Shown: positions 1 to 7,239, numbered from the stretch's first letter. The stretch: 12,019 nucleotides of DNA from Bacteroidales bacterium (GCA_017429885.1 JAFROA010000023.1:1-12019), one strand, 5' to 3'. The notes: a model not told the origin generated them from the sequence alone. A program made the numbers and translations.

Positions 1-7
1 ACCAGAA

Positions 8-370
8 TCACACAGCACTGTGGTCTGCGGTGATGTCGACTGCCTCTAAATACTCTTTCAGTCTGGGAAGATCTTTCTCGAGAATCATCCAGACTGTTTC
101 CATATTGACACTATAATAATCATGGACCAGTACATGCCGCAAACCTTTTATCGCATCCCAGTCCATTTGAGGATGTGATGATGTAAATTCTGCGGAAAGC
201 CGATAGACACTTTCTCCTATGCACTGAAGATTGTACACTATAGCGTGACAAAGAATCTTGTTTGCAGTGAAAGCCTCACAAGTAGTAGTCCCGACAAGAA
301 ATGTCTCTATGTTTGTGATGGCTTCCCGAATCAGCTCCAATCTGGCGGGATCATTCAACTTATCTCTCAT
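8..370 (-). CDS. hepT: HepT-like HEPN ribonuclease toxin (DUF86 family)
   Basis: This is the toxin half of an MNT/HEPN toxin-antitoxin pair. HepT proteins are small all-helical HEPN RNases; in characterised pairs the MntA partner inactivates them by adding AMP to the tyrosine of the active motif. The 120-residue product has the expected length and carries the R-x4-H-x-Y motif as R78, H83 and Y85 in RHVLVHDYY. The preceding 'IGESVYRLS' segment is also typical of the family. The ATG (368-370) overlaps the end of the upstream antitoxin gene by 11 nt (its TAA is at 360-362), so the two are translationally coupled. The stop is TGA at 8-10. No residue of the active motif is missing, so the toxin looks intact. 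Confidence 0.9.
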   Translation of the reverse strand: MRDKLNDPARLELIREAITNIETFLVGTTTCEAFTANKILCHAIVYNLQCIGESVYRLSAEFTSSHPQMDWDAIKGLRHVLVHDYYSVNMETVWMILEKDLPRLKEYLEAVDITADHSAV

Positions 371-1322
371 ATATCAAGTATTTATCCCGATCCGCGGATT
401 GAACGGCGAAAGGTTTCAGATAACCATTCTCAACAAGGTCGATTTGACGGCCTGTAATCCTTTCAAGATCAAGCTTCTGCCTGATAATATCCAATAAGGA
501 CACCTTTGCTTTCTGATTAAAATCGACAAGCAGGTCGATGTCACTTTCCGGAGTCTCTTCCCTGCGGGCGAAAGAACCGAACACCCAAGCCTTGGTGACT
601 AAACTTGAAGAAGAAAAGTATTTCTGAATACTGGTGACCAATTCCATACGTACAGGATCCAAAGAGGCAAGACAAGTTTCTAACTCATCGGCCAAGCCCC
701 GCCTTGAAGCATAGCGACGCAAGCGATCCATATTCACGGGATAAACCTCAAGCATTTTTTGGAAATCCACGCTCCCTGTCTTATTCGCTGGTTCAGAAGG
801 ACACAAAGAATCCACAAGATTCTTCTCAATAGAAGGAACAGGGCAACCGGAGACCTCGGCCATGGGAGCTTCAGAGACTAGTGGGCCGACAACGATAAAA
901 CCCTCAAGGACCGCTGGAAAGAGCTTGTAATCTTTGATTTGCACCACCTTCTCATAATGCTGTCCCAAAGAAAGCAGCATAGAAGTTATATCCTTGCGCG
1001 CCACTTCAACAAAAAGATTCTTCCCCTTCTGTGAGACACAATGGTCTATCCCTTCGCAGTTATTGATAAGATAGCCATTAACCTCAAGCATCCAGTCTGT
1101 TACCGGCACCTCATATTTGGGCTTTCGCACCACGGCATAACGTCCCCGCCCAACTCTGGATAAAGAACCGTTTTGTACCAATGACCTGATTCGTGAATAT
1201 ACGGTCTGCGGCGGGAGAGCAGGAGACGCCTCAAAGAAATCAGCGACTGTCAATTCCCCGCCACGGTTGAGCAAAGCCTCATATTCCTTGTTCGCATTAG
1301 AGCCTTTCATTGCTTTTGTCAT
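360..1322 (-). CDS. mntA: MNT-type nucleotidyltransferase antitoxin with AbiEi-like N-terminal domain
   Basis: This is the antitoxin partner of the HEPN toxin at 8-370. Residues 225-320 form a minimal nucleotidyltransferase: GS at 249-250, ten residues, then D261-x-D263, and a third acidic position at D295 in 'QIDLV'. This is the GSx10DxD signature of MntA enzymes. Ordinary MntA proteins are about 100-150 residues, but this one is 320 because about 200 residues precede the catalytic part. Residues 10-66 look like a winged helix ('TVYSRIRSLVQNGSLSR', then 'RGRY'). Residues 100-175 resemble the AbiEi C-terminal region; 'PSIEKNLVDSLC' parallels 'ASPEKALCDLIC' in the AbiEi protein at 7609-8235. 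The inference is a fused DNA-binding autoregulator plus antitoxin enzyme. A 17-bp inverted repeat upstream (1341-1380) is its likely operator. The ATG is at 1320-1322; a second in-frame ATG at 1308-1310 is possible. Confidence 0.87.
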   Translation of the reverse strand: MTKAMKGSNANKEYEALLNRGGELTVADFFEASPALPPQTVYSRIRSLVQNGSLSRVGRGRYAVVRKPKYEVPVTDWMLEVNGYLINNCEGIDHCVSQKGKNLFVEVARKDITSMLLSLGQHYEKVVQIKDYKLFPAVLEGFIVVGPLVSEAPMAEVSGCPVPSIEKNLVDSLCPSEPANKTGSVDFQKMLEVYPVNMDRLRRYASRRGLADELETCLASLDPVRMELVTSIQKYFSSSSLVTKAWVFGSFARREETPESDIDLLVDFNQKAKVSLLDIIRQKLDLERITGRQIDLVENGYLKPFAVQSADRDKYLIYER

Positions 1323-1330
1323 TTATGCAA

Positions 1331-1380
1331 CAAATATATCAATAATTCGGCGATAATGCTACAATTATTGCCGAATTATT
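1331..1380 (-). promoter_or_regulatory. Promoter and 17-bp inverted-repeat operator of the MNT/HEPN operon
   Basis: On the minus strand a perfect -7 element TATATTTG lies at 1331-1338, nine nucleotides before the ATG. Immediately upstream, AATAATTCGGCGATAAT (1341-1357) and ATTATTGCCGAATTATT (1364-1380) are inverted copies matching at 16 of 17 positions across a 6-nt spacer. They cover the region RNA polymerase would occupy. This fits autorepression by the winged-helix part of the downstream antitoxin. A clean -33 TTG at the usual spacing is not seen; the nearest lies 23 nt from the -7 element. Confidence 0.7.
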
Positions 1381-1403
1381 ATATAGTGTCACCTTGTGGG
1401 CAA

Positions 1404-2549
1404 TCAGAATCCCATCGCATCGTAGCCTGCGGTAATGTCGAAATACACATCCATATTCCGCGGCTTTTTATCCTTGGCAGACTTAACCTCAAAACAGAGC
1501 CGGTCCAGCTTCTTCTCGTCCACCCAAATGCAACGCTGGGAAATCATCTTCGCCTCAAGACCCATCAGCCGGAACAGGACATCGGCAACGATATATTCAA
1601 GATGTACATATCCATCCGTCTCGGTAATAACGATGGGGTGCTCCTCATCGTTCCCGACAGGTAGCGAGCCGCCTTCTGTATTAAGCGATTCCGTGACATC
1701 TAAATTGTTGTCATGGAAGATGCGGGCCGCGCCTATGGCATCGCCCAGATCTTCAATGCCGAAACGATGTTTGATCATGCCTGCCGCCGCCATTCGATCA
1801 ACCTCAGTTTTCGCTACCACTCTCGGATTGGGCTGCCCCCCATTGATATTCGCCGGCCAGCCGAAAACCCACGCCTCAAAGTTCTTGACATCCACGCCGA
1901 TCTCTCTGGCCGTATCACTCATCATTTCACAATAGTCATAGTAGACATCCTCGAAGGAGGTGAATATATTATAATTCAATTTGTTGACTGCAGGAGCATA
2001 ATAGAAGAACGGATTCCGTCCGGCCTCCGGCATCAAAGCGAAATGCACCGGCTTCATATTCTCATCATAGATGAGAGGGCGGGTCTCAAGACCCATATCA
2101 TAGGCAAGAAAATAGAGCAATTTGGTGAAGTAACTGGGGCCTATGCCATAGAAATAGTTTTCGCCCCCTCTTCTCAAAGACGCGATGGCACCCCCGATTC
2201 TCTCGGCATCTGTCTCTGAGTCACGGAGCAGCGTTACGAGGCGCTCAAGCTTGGGCATAGCGGAATCGCGGTCATTTCTGCGGGCAATTTCTTCCGCCTG
2301 GAATCGGCTGATACCGCCCCACATGATGGTAGCCACGAAACCCTTATACGGGTCCTCTCGGAAGAATCCGACCACATCTTCACGTGACAGTTCCGCAGGG
2401 AGACTCCGGACTACCTCGGCGAAATCGCCGTTGGTGGATTCCGCCTTTCGCACGGGATTGGCGAACCGGCCTTCACGCCAATGGATTGAGGGTTGGACAT
2501 ATTTGTTGATGTCGTCAATGTGGTTTTCGATGAAATTGAGAAATGACAT
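1404..2549 (-). CDS. OGG-fold (8-oxoguanine DNA glycosylase-like) protein with extra C-terminal domain
   Basis: Residues about 65-235 resemble the OGG-fold/HhH glycosylase family. The helix-hairpin-helix reads 'GIGPSYFTKLLYFL' (135-148), with the candidate catalytic lysine K143 in the position of Ogg1 K249. It is followed exactly 19 residues later by D162 ('PLIYDENM'), the same Lys-to-Asp spacing as Ogg1 K249-D268. 'MWGGI' (76-80) and 'FEAWVFGW' (224-231) bracket the domain and recur in similar form in the two other OGG-like proteins of this window. Residues 240-381 are an extra domain I do not recognise, containing 'VHLEYIVADVLFRLMGLEAK' and ending 'DVYFDITAGYDAMGF'. The gene is last in a run with 2580-3389 (30-nt gap), 3402-4427 and 4438-4782. 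Base excision or nucleobase recognition is inferred from the motif; no substrate can be read from the sequence. Confidence 0.65.
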   Translation of the reverse strand: MSFLNFIENHIDDINKYVQPSIHWREGRFANPVRKAESTNGDFAEVVRSLPAELSREDVVGFFREDPYKGFVATIMWGGISRFQAEEIARRNDRDSAMPKLERLVTLLRDSETDAERIGGAIASLRRGGENYFYGIGPSYFTKLLYFLAYDMGLETRPLIYDENMKPVHFALMPEAGRNPFFYYAPAVNKLNYNIFTSFEDVYYDYCEMMSDTAREIGVDVKNFEAWVFGWPANINGGQPNPRVVAKTEVDRMAAAGMIKHRFGIEDLGDAIGAARIFHDNNLDVTESLNTEGGSLPVGNDEEHPIVITETDGYVHLEYIVADVLFRLMGLEAKMISQRCIWVDEKKLDRLCFEVKSAKDKKPRNMDVYFDITAGYDAMGF

Positions 2550-2579
2550 AATGGGTATAGTTATTAATGTGGTTTCAGA

Positions 2580-3389
2580 TTAATCCTTCTTTGAGAATCC
2601 TCCCCCAAAGATGGCTGTCAAAAGCATTATAATTCCGGCAGCAAGGGCGGCTGAGCCAAGATCCACATTGAGTTTTTCTTTCGCCCATCGGGAGGCCGAG
2701 TCCCAGATCTTTTTAATCGGGAAGAACTCCTTCCCGGGAAACATTAACCCAAGTATCCAGGCGATTATCCACCAGAAAAGCAATATCATTATTATCGCAG
2801 GAGCCGTACACAAAAGCAACAAAATGACCATAGTGTACACAAACACCTGCCCCACCGCTCCCAGACAACCATTCATAGCGTTGACGGAGTCGGAATATTC
2901 CGGCCTTGTATTGGAATCCGCCTGATCGTATGCGTCCGAATAATGTCCAGAATCAGACGAACCAGTGGCCATCGGCGTCGTTAATGCCTCCGACTCATGA
3001 TTAGCCGAAGGTACATCAATCGTTTTTTCAATGGGGACATCATGATATCCCGGCAATAAGAGCCCCAATACCAAGCCGAGCTCATTAAGATCACGAACAA
3101 GCACTTGGCGAGGCTTGCTCCCGTCTTGGGGGCCAACGATTCCTGCCGCCTCAAGCTGGTCCATCACTCGACCAGCTTTGGCGTAACCCATTCCGAGACG
3201 ACGCTGTAAATCAGACGTGCTCGCCCGTTGAAACGTAACCACATAGCGGGCAGCTTCCTCGAAGCGCTCGTCGAGGCCAAAAGGAATAGAAGACGAATAA
3301 TCTAAATAGTAATCCTCATCGACATCTTCATCAATGTCGTCGTCTAACTCGTCCAGATCGTCGTCGTCATAATCCGGATCGTAAAACAT
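2580..3389 (-). CDS. Membrane protein with orphan FtsK gamma-like winged helix and acidic N-terminus
   Basis: The protein has 269 residues in three parts. Residues 1-30 are extremely acidic (18 Asp/Glu). Residues 36-101 closely resemble the FtsK/SpoIIIE gamma domain, the winged helix that reads chromosome-orienting KOPS sites: '[20 protein letters not shown]', '[20 protein letters not shown]', '[18 protein letters not shown]'. The RecA-like motor of FtsK is absent. After a Ser/Asp-rich linker, residues 176-216 hold two closely packed hydrophobic helices and 247-263 a third, so the protein should be anchored in the inner membrane. The gene lies 12 nt after the 341-aa gene and 30 nt before the OGG-fold gene, so co-expression is likely. 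A membrane-tethered DNA-binding protein is the best description; the acidic tail could be a DNA mimic or a dosage tag. The gamma assignment is fairly secure, the function unknown. Confidence 0.75.
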   Translation of the reverse strand: MFYDPDYDDDDLDELDDDIDEDVDEDYYLDYSSSIPFGLDERFEEAARYVVTFQRASTSDLQRRLGMGYAKAGRVMDQLEAAGIVGPQDGSKPRQVLVRDLNELGLVLGLLLPGYHDVPIEKTIDVPSANHESEALTTPMATGSSDSGHYSDAYDQADSNTRPEYSDSVNAMNGCLGAVGQVFVYTMVILLLLCTAPAIIMILLFWWIIAWILGLMFPGKEFFPIKKIWDSASRWAKEKLNVDLGSAALAAGIIMLLTAIFGGGFSKKD

Positions 3390-3401
3390 ATGTGGTGATT
3401 A

Positions 3402-4427
3402 TCAACTATTTATGACGTACAATCCTTTAACGTTATTCTCAAGGTCATTTCGATTATCCGTAAGCACGGAGTATTGTCGTTTCAACTCTTCTTCCTTGTC
3501 CGCATTCATCTTATTACCGATGTATTTCCCAGACATTCCAACTAATACAAATGCGATTAACAAAAGAAAAGCCCAGCCCCCTTCCAGATCAGGGACCACA
3601 TTCGTAATGATAATTAATAGGACAACAGCAGATATCCAAGAAATCCATTTCGCTTTTTTCTTTGATGCCTTAATCGAGGCCGCCATCCCATCAAGCTCTG
3701 ATTGTTTCTGATCCAAGTTCACCTCCTTCTCAAAAGCTGGCCACAATCCGTCCTTATATGATTGACCCCAGCTATCTCCATTCGCTATACAATCTACTGC
3801 CGCGACATCCACTAGAGGAAGCTTAACGTCAAACTTGATCGACAGAAAATCCTTAGCTTCATCATCTTCATCTCTCTCCGTATTGAAATAGAAAATACAT
3901 TTCTTTCCAAGCATTGATTTCCTGAAAAACTCGAAATCGCCAATAGGAATAGTAATGACATCCTCGTAAGACTTCGGTCCCGAATGCGCACTAAAAGTCT
4001 TCAGGTCAAACTCTGCTGGCAAATCATCTACTGAAAGCAATGTCTTATCCAATACACGGTTTTTAGATTTATTGAAAAAAATCAAATCCGCGCATATGTC
4101 ATTATCTTCCTCTTTAACATAGAACACTAACCTTCCAGAACTCTCCTCGCTGGCCTTTTCGATTTGTTTTCTTGTCTCATTATCCATCACACCCTCAATG
4201 ACACCATCGAAAAGCCTTGAGCCCGACGATTTCTGGTTTTTGACCTCAAATTGGTTGACCAGATTGTCGTTATTCCAAAAACCGGAATCAACAATTTCAA
4301 TGGCATCCACGACGCCTAAAACATACCCATGTTTAAGTTTTGATCCCTTATATTGAAAGCTTTCCAATTGGCGGAAAGAGAACAAATCTTTGTAATAATG
4401 CTGCTTTAGCTGATCTGATGTAATCAT
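3402..4427 (-). CDS. Two-TM membrane protein of unknown function
   Basis: I do not recognise this 341-residue protein. Residues 1-245 look soluble and of mixed alpha/beta composition, with acidic patches such as 'ERDEDDEAKDF' (184-194). Residues 238-260 are a charged, probably coiled-coil stretch rich in Lys near the membrane (ASKKKAK). Two hydrophobic helices follow at about 261-279 and 283-303, separated by 'PDLEGG'. The charged helix 'MNADKEEELKRQYSVLTDNR' follows, so both ends are probably cytoplasmic. The ATG at 4425-4427 sits 10 nt after the stop of the 114-aa gene, and the next gene begins 12 nt downstream, indicating one operon. With the adjacent FtsK-gamma membrane protein it could form a membrane complex; that is inference from order and topology only. 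Confidence 0.7.
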   Translation of the reverse strand: MITSDQLKQHYYKDLFSFRQLESFQYKGSKLKHGYVLGVVDAIEIVDSGFWNNDNLVNQFEVKNQKSSGSRLFDGVIEGVMDNETRKQIEKASEESSGRLVFYVKEEDNDICADLIFFNKSKNRVLDKTLLSVDDLPAEFDLKTFSAHSGPKSYEDVITIPIGDFEFFRKSMLGKKCIFYFNTERDEDDEAKDFLSIKFDVKLPLVDVAAVDCIANGDSWGQSYKDGLWPAFEKEVNLDQKQSELDGMAASIKASKKKAKWISWISAVVLLIIITNVVPDLEGGWAFLLLIAFVLVGMSGKYIGNKMNADKEEELKRQYSVLTDNRNDLENNVKGLYVINS

Positions 4428-4437
4428 TTTGAGTAGT

Positions 4438-4782
4438 CTACAGTTTGTTATTGTTTATTTCGGACAAATATGCTTTGCAGATTGCGGGAACGCTGGGGGC
4501 AAAGAAATGATCCGGATTATTCCATTCGATCGTATCCGCATATTTCCCCGCCATCTGACGATCTTCTGCGTTGAGGGAATCCATCCTGCGACATACGCTA
4601 TTCCAGAAACGGACTCCGATGATCTTATACTGGCCGGTACTACCGATTATAAGCATCCGGCTATCATTGACATGCTCACAAAATAAATGACTATTTCCTC
4701 CAAGGGTAGCAATCTTGATGCGCCTATTCTTGCCTTTCATCCAGGCGAGGATAGTTTTGAAGTCGACTGAATGTAGTTCCAT
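4438..4782 (-). CDS. 114-aa protein of unknown function
   Basis: This small protein has no signal peptide or membrane segment. It begins with an ATG at 4780-4782 and ends with TAG 10 nt before the 341-aa gene. The N-terminal third contains a beta-rich stretch ('RRIKIATLGGNSHLF', residues 20-34). The C-terminal half looks like the more constrained part: 'FWNSVCRRM' (59-67), 'RQMAGKYAD' (75-83) and 'FFAPSVPAICKAYLSE' (93-108). The gene sits 73 nt downstream of the candidate precursor peptide and just past the 4812-4844 hairpin, so it could be transcribed by read-through from the rSAM promoter; I see no good promoter of its own. I cannot assign a family. It is too long and lacks the composition to be the rSAM substrate, though a leader-binding or chaperone role cannot be excluded. 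Confidence 0.65.
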   Translation of the reverse strand: MELHSVDFKTILAWMKGKNRRIKIATLGGNSHLFCEHVNDSRMLIIGSTGQYKIIGVRFWNSVCRRMDSLNAEDRQMAGKYADTIEWNNPDHFFAPSVPAICKAYLSEINNNKL

Positions 4783-4794
4783 GATTTAGAATAG

Positions 4795-4808
4795 TTAAAC
4801 AGGTTTAA
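4795..4808. repeat. Short palindrome upstream of the 114-aa gene
   Basis: TTAAAC-ag-GTTTAA is a perfect 6-bp inverted repeat. It lies between the 13-bp hairpin and the start of the 114-aa gene, 13 nt before its ATG on the minus strand. It could be a protein-binding site or simply an A/T-rich chance palindrome. Confidence 0.3.
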
Positions 4809-4811
4809 AGA

Positions 4812-4844
4812 TGCTGTGATCTCTCTATATAAGAGATCACAGCA
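4812..4844 (-). terminator. 13-bp hairpin after the precursor-peptide ORF (terminator, attenuator or mRNA stabiliser)
   Basis: TGCTGTGATCTCT (4812-4824) and AGAGATCACAGCA (4832-4844) are perfect inverted copies around the 7-nt loop ctatata. On the minus strand the hairpin starts 10 nt after the stop codon of the 33-aa ORF and precedes the 114-aa gene. The tract after the stem on that strand is 'tctttaaacctg', which is not a strong U-run. Partial termination or protection of the 3' end of the upstream message is therefore more likely than complete termination. Either would raise the amount of precursor peptide relative to the downstream genes. Confidence 0.65.
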
Positions 4845-4854
4845 AGATAGTTGA

Positions 4855-4956
4855 TTACCAAGTGCGATACATGATTCCACACTGGGTTTCTGAACCCCTC
4901 GGGCAGCTACATGAGCCACAAACAATGTTCAATGAAGTTTTTGAAAATTTAAACAT
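4855..4956 (-). CDS. Candidate Cys-rich RiPP precursor peptide, 33 aa
   Basis: This 33-codon ORF starts with ATG at 4954-4956, 40 nt after the stop of the radical SAM maturase gene and on the same strand, and ends with TAA. The first 12 residues (MFKFSKTSLNIV) contain no Cys and could be a short leader. The remainder starts 'CGSCSCPRGSETQCG' and ends 'IMYRTW', with Cys at 13, 16, 18 and 26. A short leader followed by a Cys/Gly/Ser-rich core next to a rSAM/SPASM enzyme is the arrangement of sactipeptide/ranthipeptide precursors, where SPASM enzymes join Cys sulfur to carbon. It lacks a recognisable Shine-Dalgarno site, as do its neighbours. The hairpin at 4812-4844 follows directly. An overlapping longer ORF here (4737-4925) begins at TTG and is less credible. 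The assignment rests on position, composition and enzyme type, not homology. Confidence 0.6.
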   Translation of the reverse strand: MFKFSKTSLNIVCGSCSCPRGSETQCGIMYRTW

Positions 4957-4996
4957 AATAAAGCTTGTTTGAAAGTTAAACTTGGCTCCTCTTTAC

Positions 4997-7174
4997 TCAG
5001 GACTGGAGCTTTTCCTGTTTCTTTTCTAAATTATAACGGATTTTCGCCAAGAAGCAATTATCTTCGCTATGATTCTCCGGAACTCCATGCTCGACGAAGC
5101 TTTGCCCAGGACATCTGTTACAATACTTACAATAGATCTCTTTCCCACAAATGTCACTATCCCTATAACGCAGTGCCCTGATTTTCAGAAATTTATCAGA
5201 ATTCCACCAAATTTCCTCAAGCCCCCTCTCCTTAACATTACCGCAATCCATCGGGAAGGCACAGCATGGACTGACAGTGCCATCCGGCTGAAGGTTGAAG
5301 CTGGATTCTCCAGCTCCGCAGAACATCATATCAGGCTGCCGTTCAATCGCGCCGACGCTATTCTCAATTGACAAAGGGATTCTGGGGTCTTTCAGCACCT
5401 CCAGTAACTGTTCTTCGCTCAAACGCAATTTCTCGGAAGCGAAACAATCCCCGTCCACGCTCGAAGTTATATTGACATCAAATTGTGGCATCCCGTTGAC
5501 ACTTAAGGCAAAGTCGAAAACCTTACCATAAGAATCCTTGTTCGCCCGCATGATCGGACACTTGATCTGAAGACCAATCGCATCATCGCAGCACCAGTGG
5601 GCGACTTGCATTGTCTTTTCGCAAGAGCCTTTGCGGCGAGTTATGCTGTCGTGAATCTCAGGAATCGTACTGTAAACACTCAATCCGACATATTGAGGAT
5701 AGAGATTCCTTAACTCCTCATATAATTTGGGGTTGGAATACAAGGCTTGTCCATTCGTATATACAGAGAAGGCGAATTTGAGATTATGTGCATACCGGAG
5801 AATCTTCATAAGGTCCTTTTTCATAAAAGGATCGCCACCAGTAAAGACAATCTTTGTTACCCCCATTCTCTTCATATCATCCAGAACCGGGAAATACTCT
5901 TCGGCAGTCATCTCTCCGATAGGCTTCGTTTTTTGAGTTCCCAGTCCTCCCTCTCTCGGAGAATTCGGATTATAGCAATGGACACAGGCCTCGTTACAAG
6001 CATATGTGAGCTCAATCGACGCCGCTAGTGGAATCCCTTGAGACTCAACTAGATTTCGATAGTCATTATCAACTGACTCAAAGACCGAGTGGAAATTCCC
6101 GACGCCCTTGACACTCCGTAAAAAGGATCTCTTAGTCCTGTTCACAGTCTTTTTGACTCTATCCAATTCTGCTTTTCCCGATACATGATCGGCGAGGATT
6201 CTCTTGACAATCAAATCCTTGAAAAAAGAAAGAAGATCGAAGCGCCCGCATCCACACTTCTGACAAATCTCATCGATTCTGAAGCCTTTCTCATAATCAT
6301 ACTTCAATAGCTCATTCCACAGACTGGCAGTCGAACCTTCGAAAAGATATGTCTCTCCCGCCAAATTGTTAAATACGATTGCCGCTTGGCTTTTTTCATT
6401 ATAGCTGCCTGCAATCCAATGGGGAAGGTGTATCCGTCCATTGAATCCATTGACATATGCTTTGCCTATTCCTTTCGAACGATTGAATAGAACATCCTCC
6501 AGAATGAATGGATCGATTCCAAGCTCCGAAGCATAGTTGTTAAACTTATCAGCATAACCCACATATGTTCTCAGGGTGGCATCTTTAGTGTTAAAGACGG
6601 ATTCCACACTCTCTCCTCTGTCCAGCATCTCAGCAAAAACGGCCGACCGCATGATATCATCAGCGATAACGGGAAGATAATGAGGATTCGACTTAAGCGG
6701 ATAAGCCTTAAAATAAAAATGGAAGAACTTGGTAAAGAAAGAGGTGCCAATACTCTCCATATGGAGATCCCCGCCTTTATTCAATCTTCGATACAAATTC
6801 TCTAGTCCCCTCTTGAATTCCTGGAAATCTTTCTCAACTTGCAATGAATTAAGACTGTCCTCAAGGCAAGAGGTATTTAGCGAATCTATATTCGATCTTG
6901 AATAGACCTTATTGGCCTGTCGAAAATCTGGATGACCCCACCATAAAGTAGAGAGACATTTGGAGGCGAAAGGGACAGTACTGTCTTTCCAAATATTAAG
7001 TAAACCGGATTTGTCAAGCCGGTATCCAGGTTCGCCATAACGAACCACTGCAGACAACGCAGTTGAGATAGTACTATCATTCTTGCCTAAAAGGCGCTGA
7101 GATATCCTTATCTGCCCTTGCAAAGCAATGGAATTGCTATTGAGCGCAGGTTCACCAATTATTTCAGAAAACAT
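4997..7174 (-). CDS. Radical SAM/SPASM peptide maturase with N-terminal OGG-like and PqqD-like domains
   Basis: The 725-residue protein has three parts. Residues about 65-235 are OGG-like: 'LWWGHPDFRQA' (77-87), 'SIGTSFFTKFFHFYF' (141-155) with candidate Lys K149, 'PVIADDIM' with D172/D173, and 'ILEDVLF' (224-230). Residues about 262-330 resemble a PqqD-like peptide-recognition (RRE) domain: 'IVFNNLAGETYLFEGSTASL', then a helical 'IDEICQKCG' segment and 'LIVKRILADH'. Residues 385-560 are the radical SAM core, with cluster cysteines C393, C397, C400 (CNEACVHC) and 'FTGGDP' (444-449). Residues 615-710 are a SPASM domain: 'PDGTVSPCC', 'CGNV', and C676, C682, C685, C688, C707, enough for two auxiliary Fe-S clusters. 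I chose ATG 7172-7174. The ORF is open to a TTG at 7255, but that would place a perfect promoter (7209-7239) inside the gene. The likely substrate is the 33-aa peptide immediately downstream. Confidence 0.85.
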   Translation of the reverse strand: MFSEIIGEPALNSNSIALQGQIRISQRLLGKNDSTISTALSAVVRYGEPGYRLDKSGLLNIWKDSTVPFASKCLSTLWWGHPDFRQANKVYSRSNIDSLNTSCLEDSLNSLQVEKDFQEFKRGLENLYRRLNKGGDLHMESIGTSFFTKFFHFYFKAYPLKSNPHYLPVIADDIMRSAVFAEMLDRGESVESVFNTKDATLRTYVGYADKFNNYASELGIDPFILEDVLFNRSKGIGKAYVNGFNGRIHLPHWIAGSYNEKSQAAIVFNNLAGETYLFEGSTASLWNELLKYDYEKGFRIDEICQKCGCGRFDLLSFFKDLIVKRILADHVSGKAELDRVKKTVNRTKRSFLRSVKGVGNFHSVFESVDNDYRNLVESQGIPLAASIELTYACNEACVHCYNPNSPREGGLGTQKTKPIGEMTAEEYFPVLDDMKRMGVTKIVFTGGDPFMKKDLMKILRYAHNLKFAFSVYTNGQALYSNPKLYEELRNLYPQYVGLSVYSTIPEIHDSITRRKGSCEKTMQVAHWCCDDAIGLQIKCPIMRANKDSYGKVFDFALSVNGMPQFDVNITSSVDGDCFASEKLRLSEEQLLEVLKDPRIPLSIENSVGAIERQPDMMFCGAGESSFNLQPDGTVSPCCAFPMDCGNVKERGLEEIWWNSDKFLKIRALRYRDSDICGKEIYCKYCNRCPGQSFVEHGVPENHSEDNCFLAKIRYNLEKKQEKLQS

Positions 7175-7208
7175 ATTCTGCCAATGATTAACTTGAAATC
7201 TTGGCAGA

Positions 7209-7239
7209 CAAATATATAGGACTACAACATATAGGTCAA
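7209..7239 (-). promoter_or_regulatory. Promoter of the rSAM/peptide operon
   Basis: On the minus strand a -33 TTG (plus 7237-7239), 20 nt, and a perfect -7 TATATTTG (plus 7209-7216) match the Bacteroidota sigma consensus. Transcription would start near 7203, giving a leader of about 30 nt to the ATG at 7174. This decides the start codon of the maturase. Confidence 0.75.

Noticed and set aside
1435..2583. Several plus-strand ORFs of 130-170 codons opposite the OGG-fold gene
   Set aside because: They are mirror frames of a gene with clear motifs, with low-complexity Ser/Arg-rich translations and no start signals.
4438..4782. 114-aa protein as the RiPP substrate
   Set aside because: It is globular in composition, has only four scattered Cys, lies after the hairpin and is closely coupled to the following gene; the 33-aa peptide fits better.
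4737..4925. 62-aa minus-strand ORF between the maturase and the 114-aa gene
   Set aside because: It needs a TTG start, runs through the perfect hairpin at 4812-4844 and ends 46 bp inside the next gene in another frame. The ATG-started 33-aa Cys-rich frame in the same interval is more convincing.
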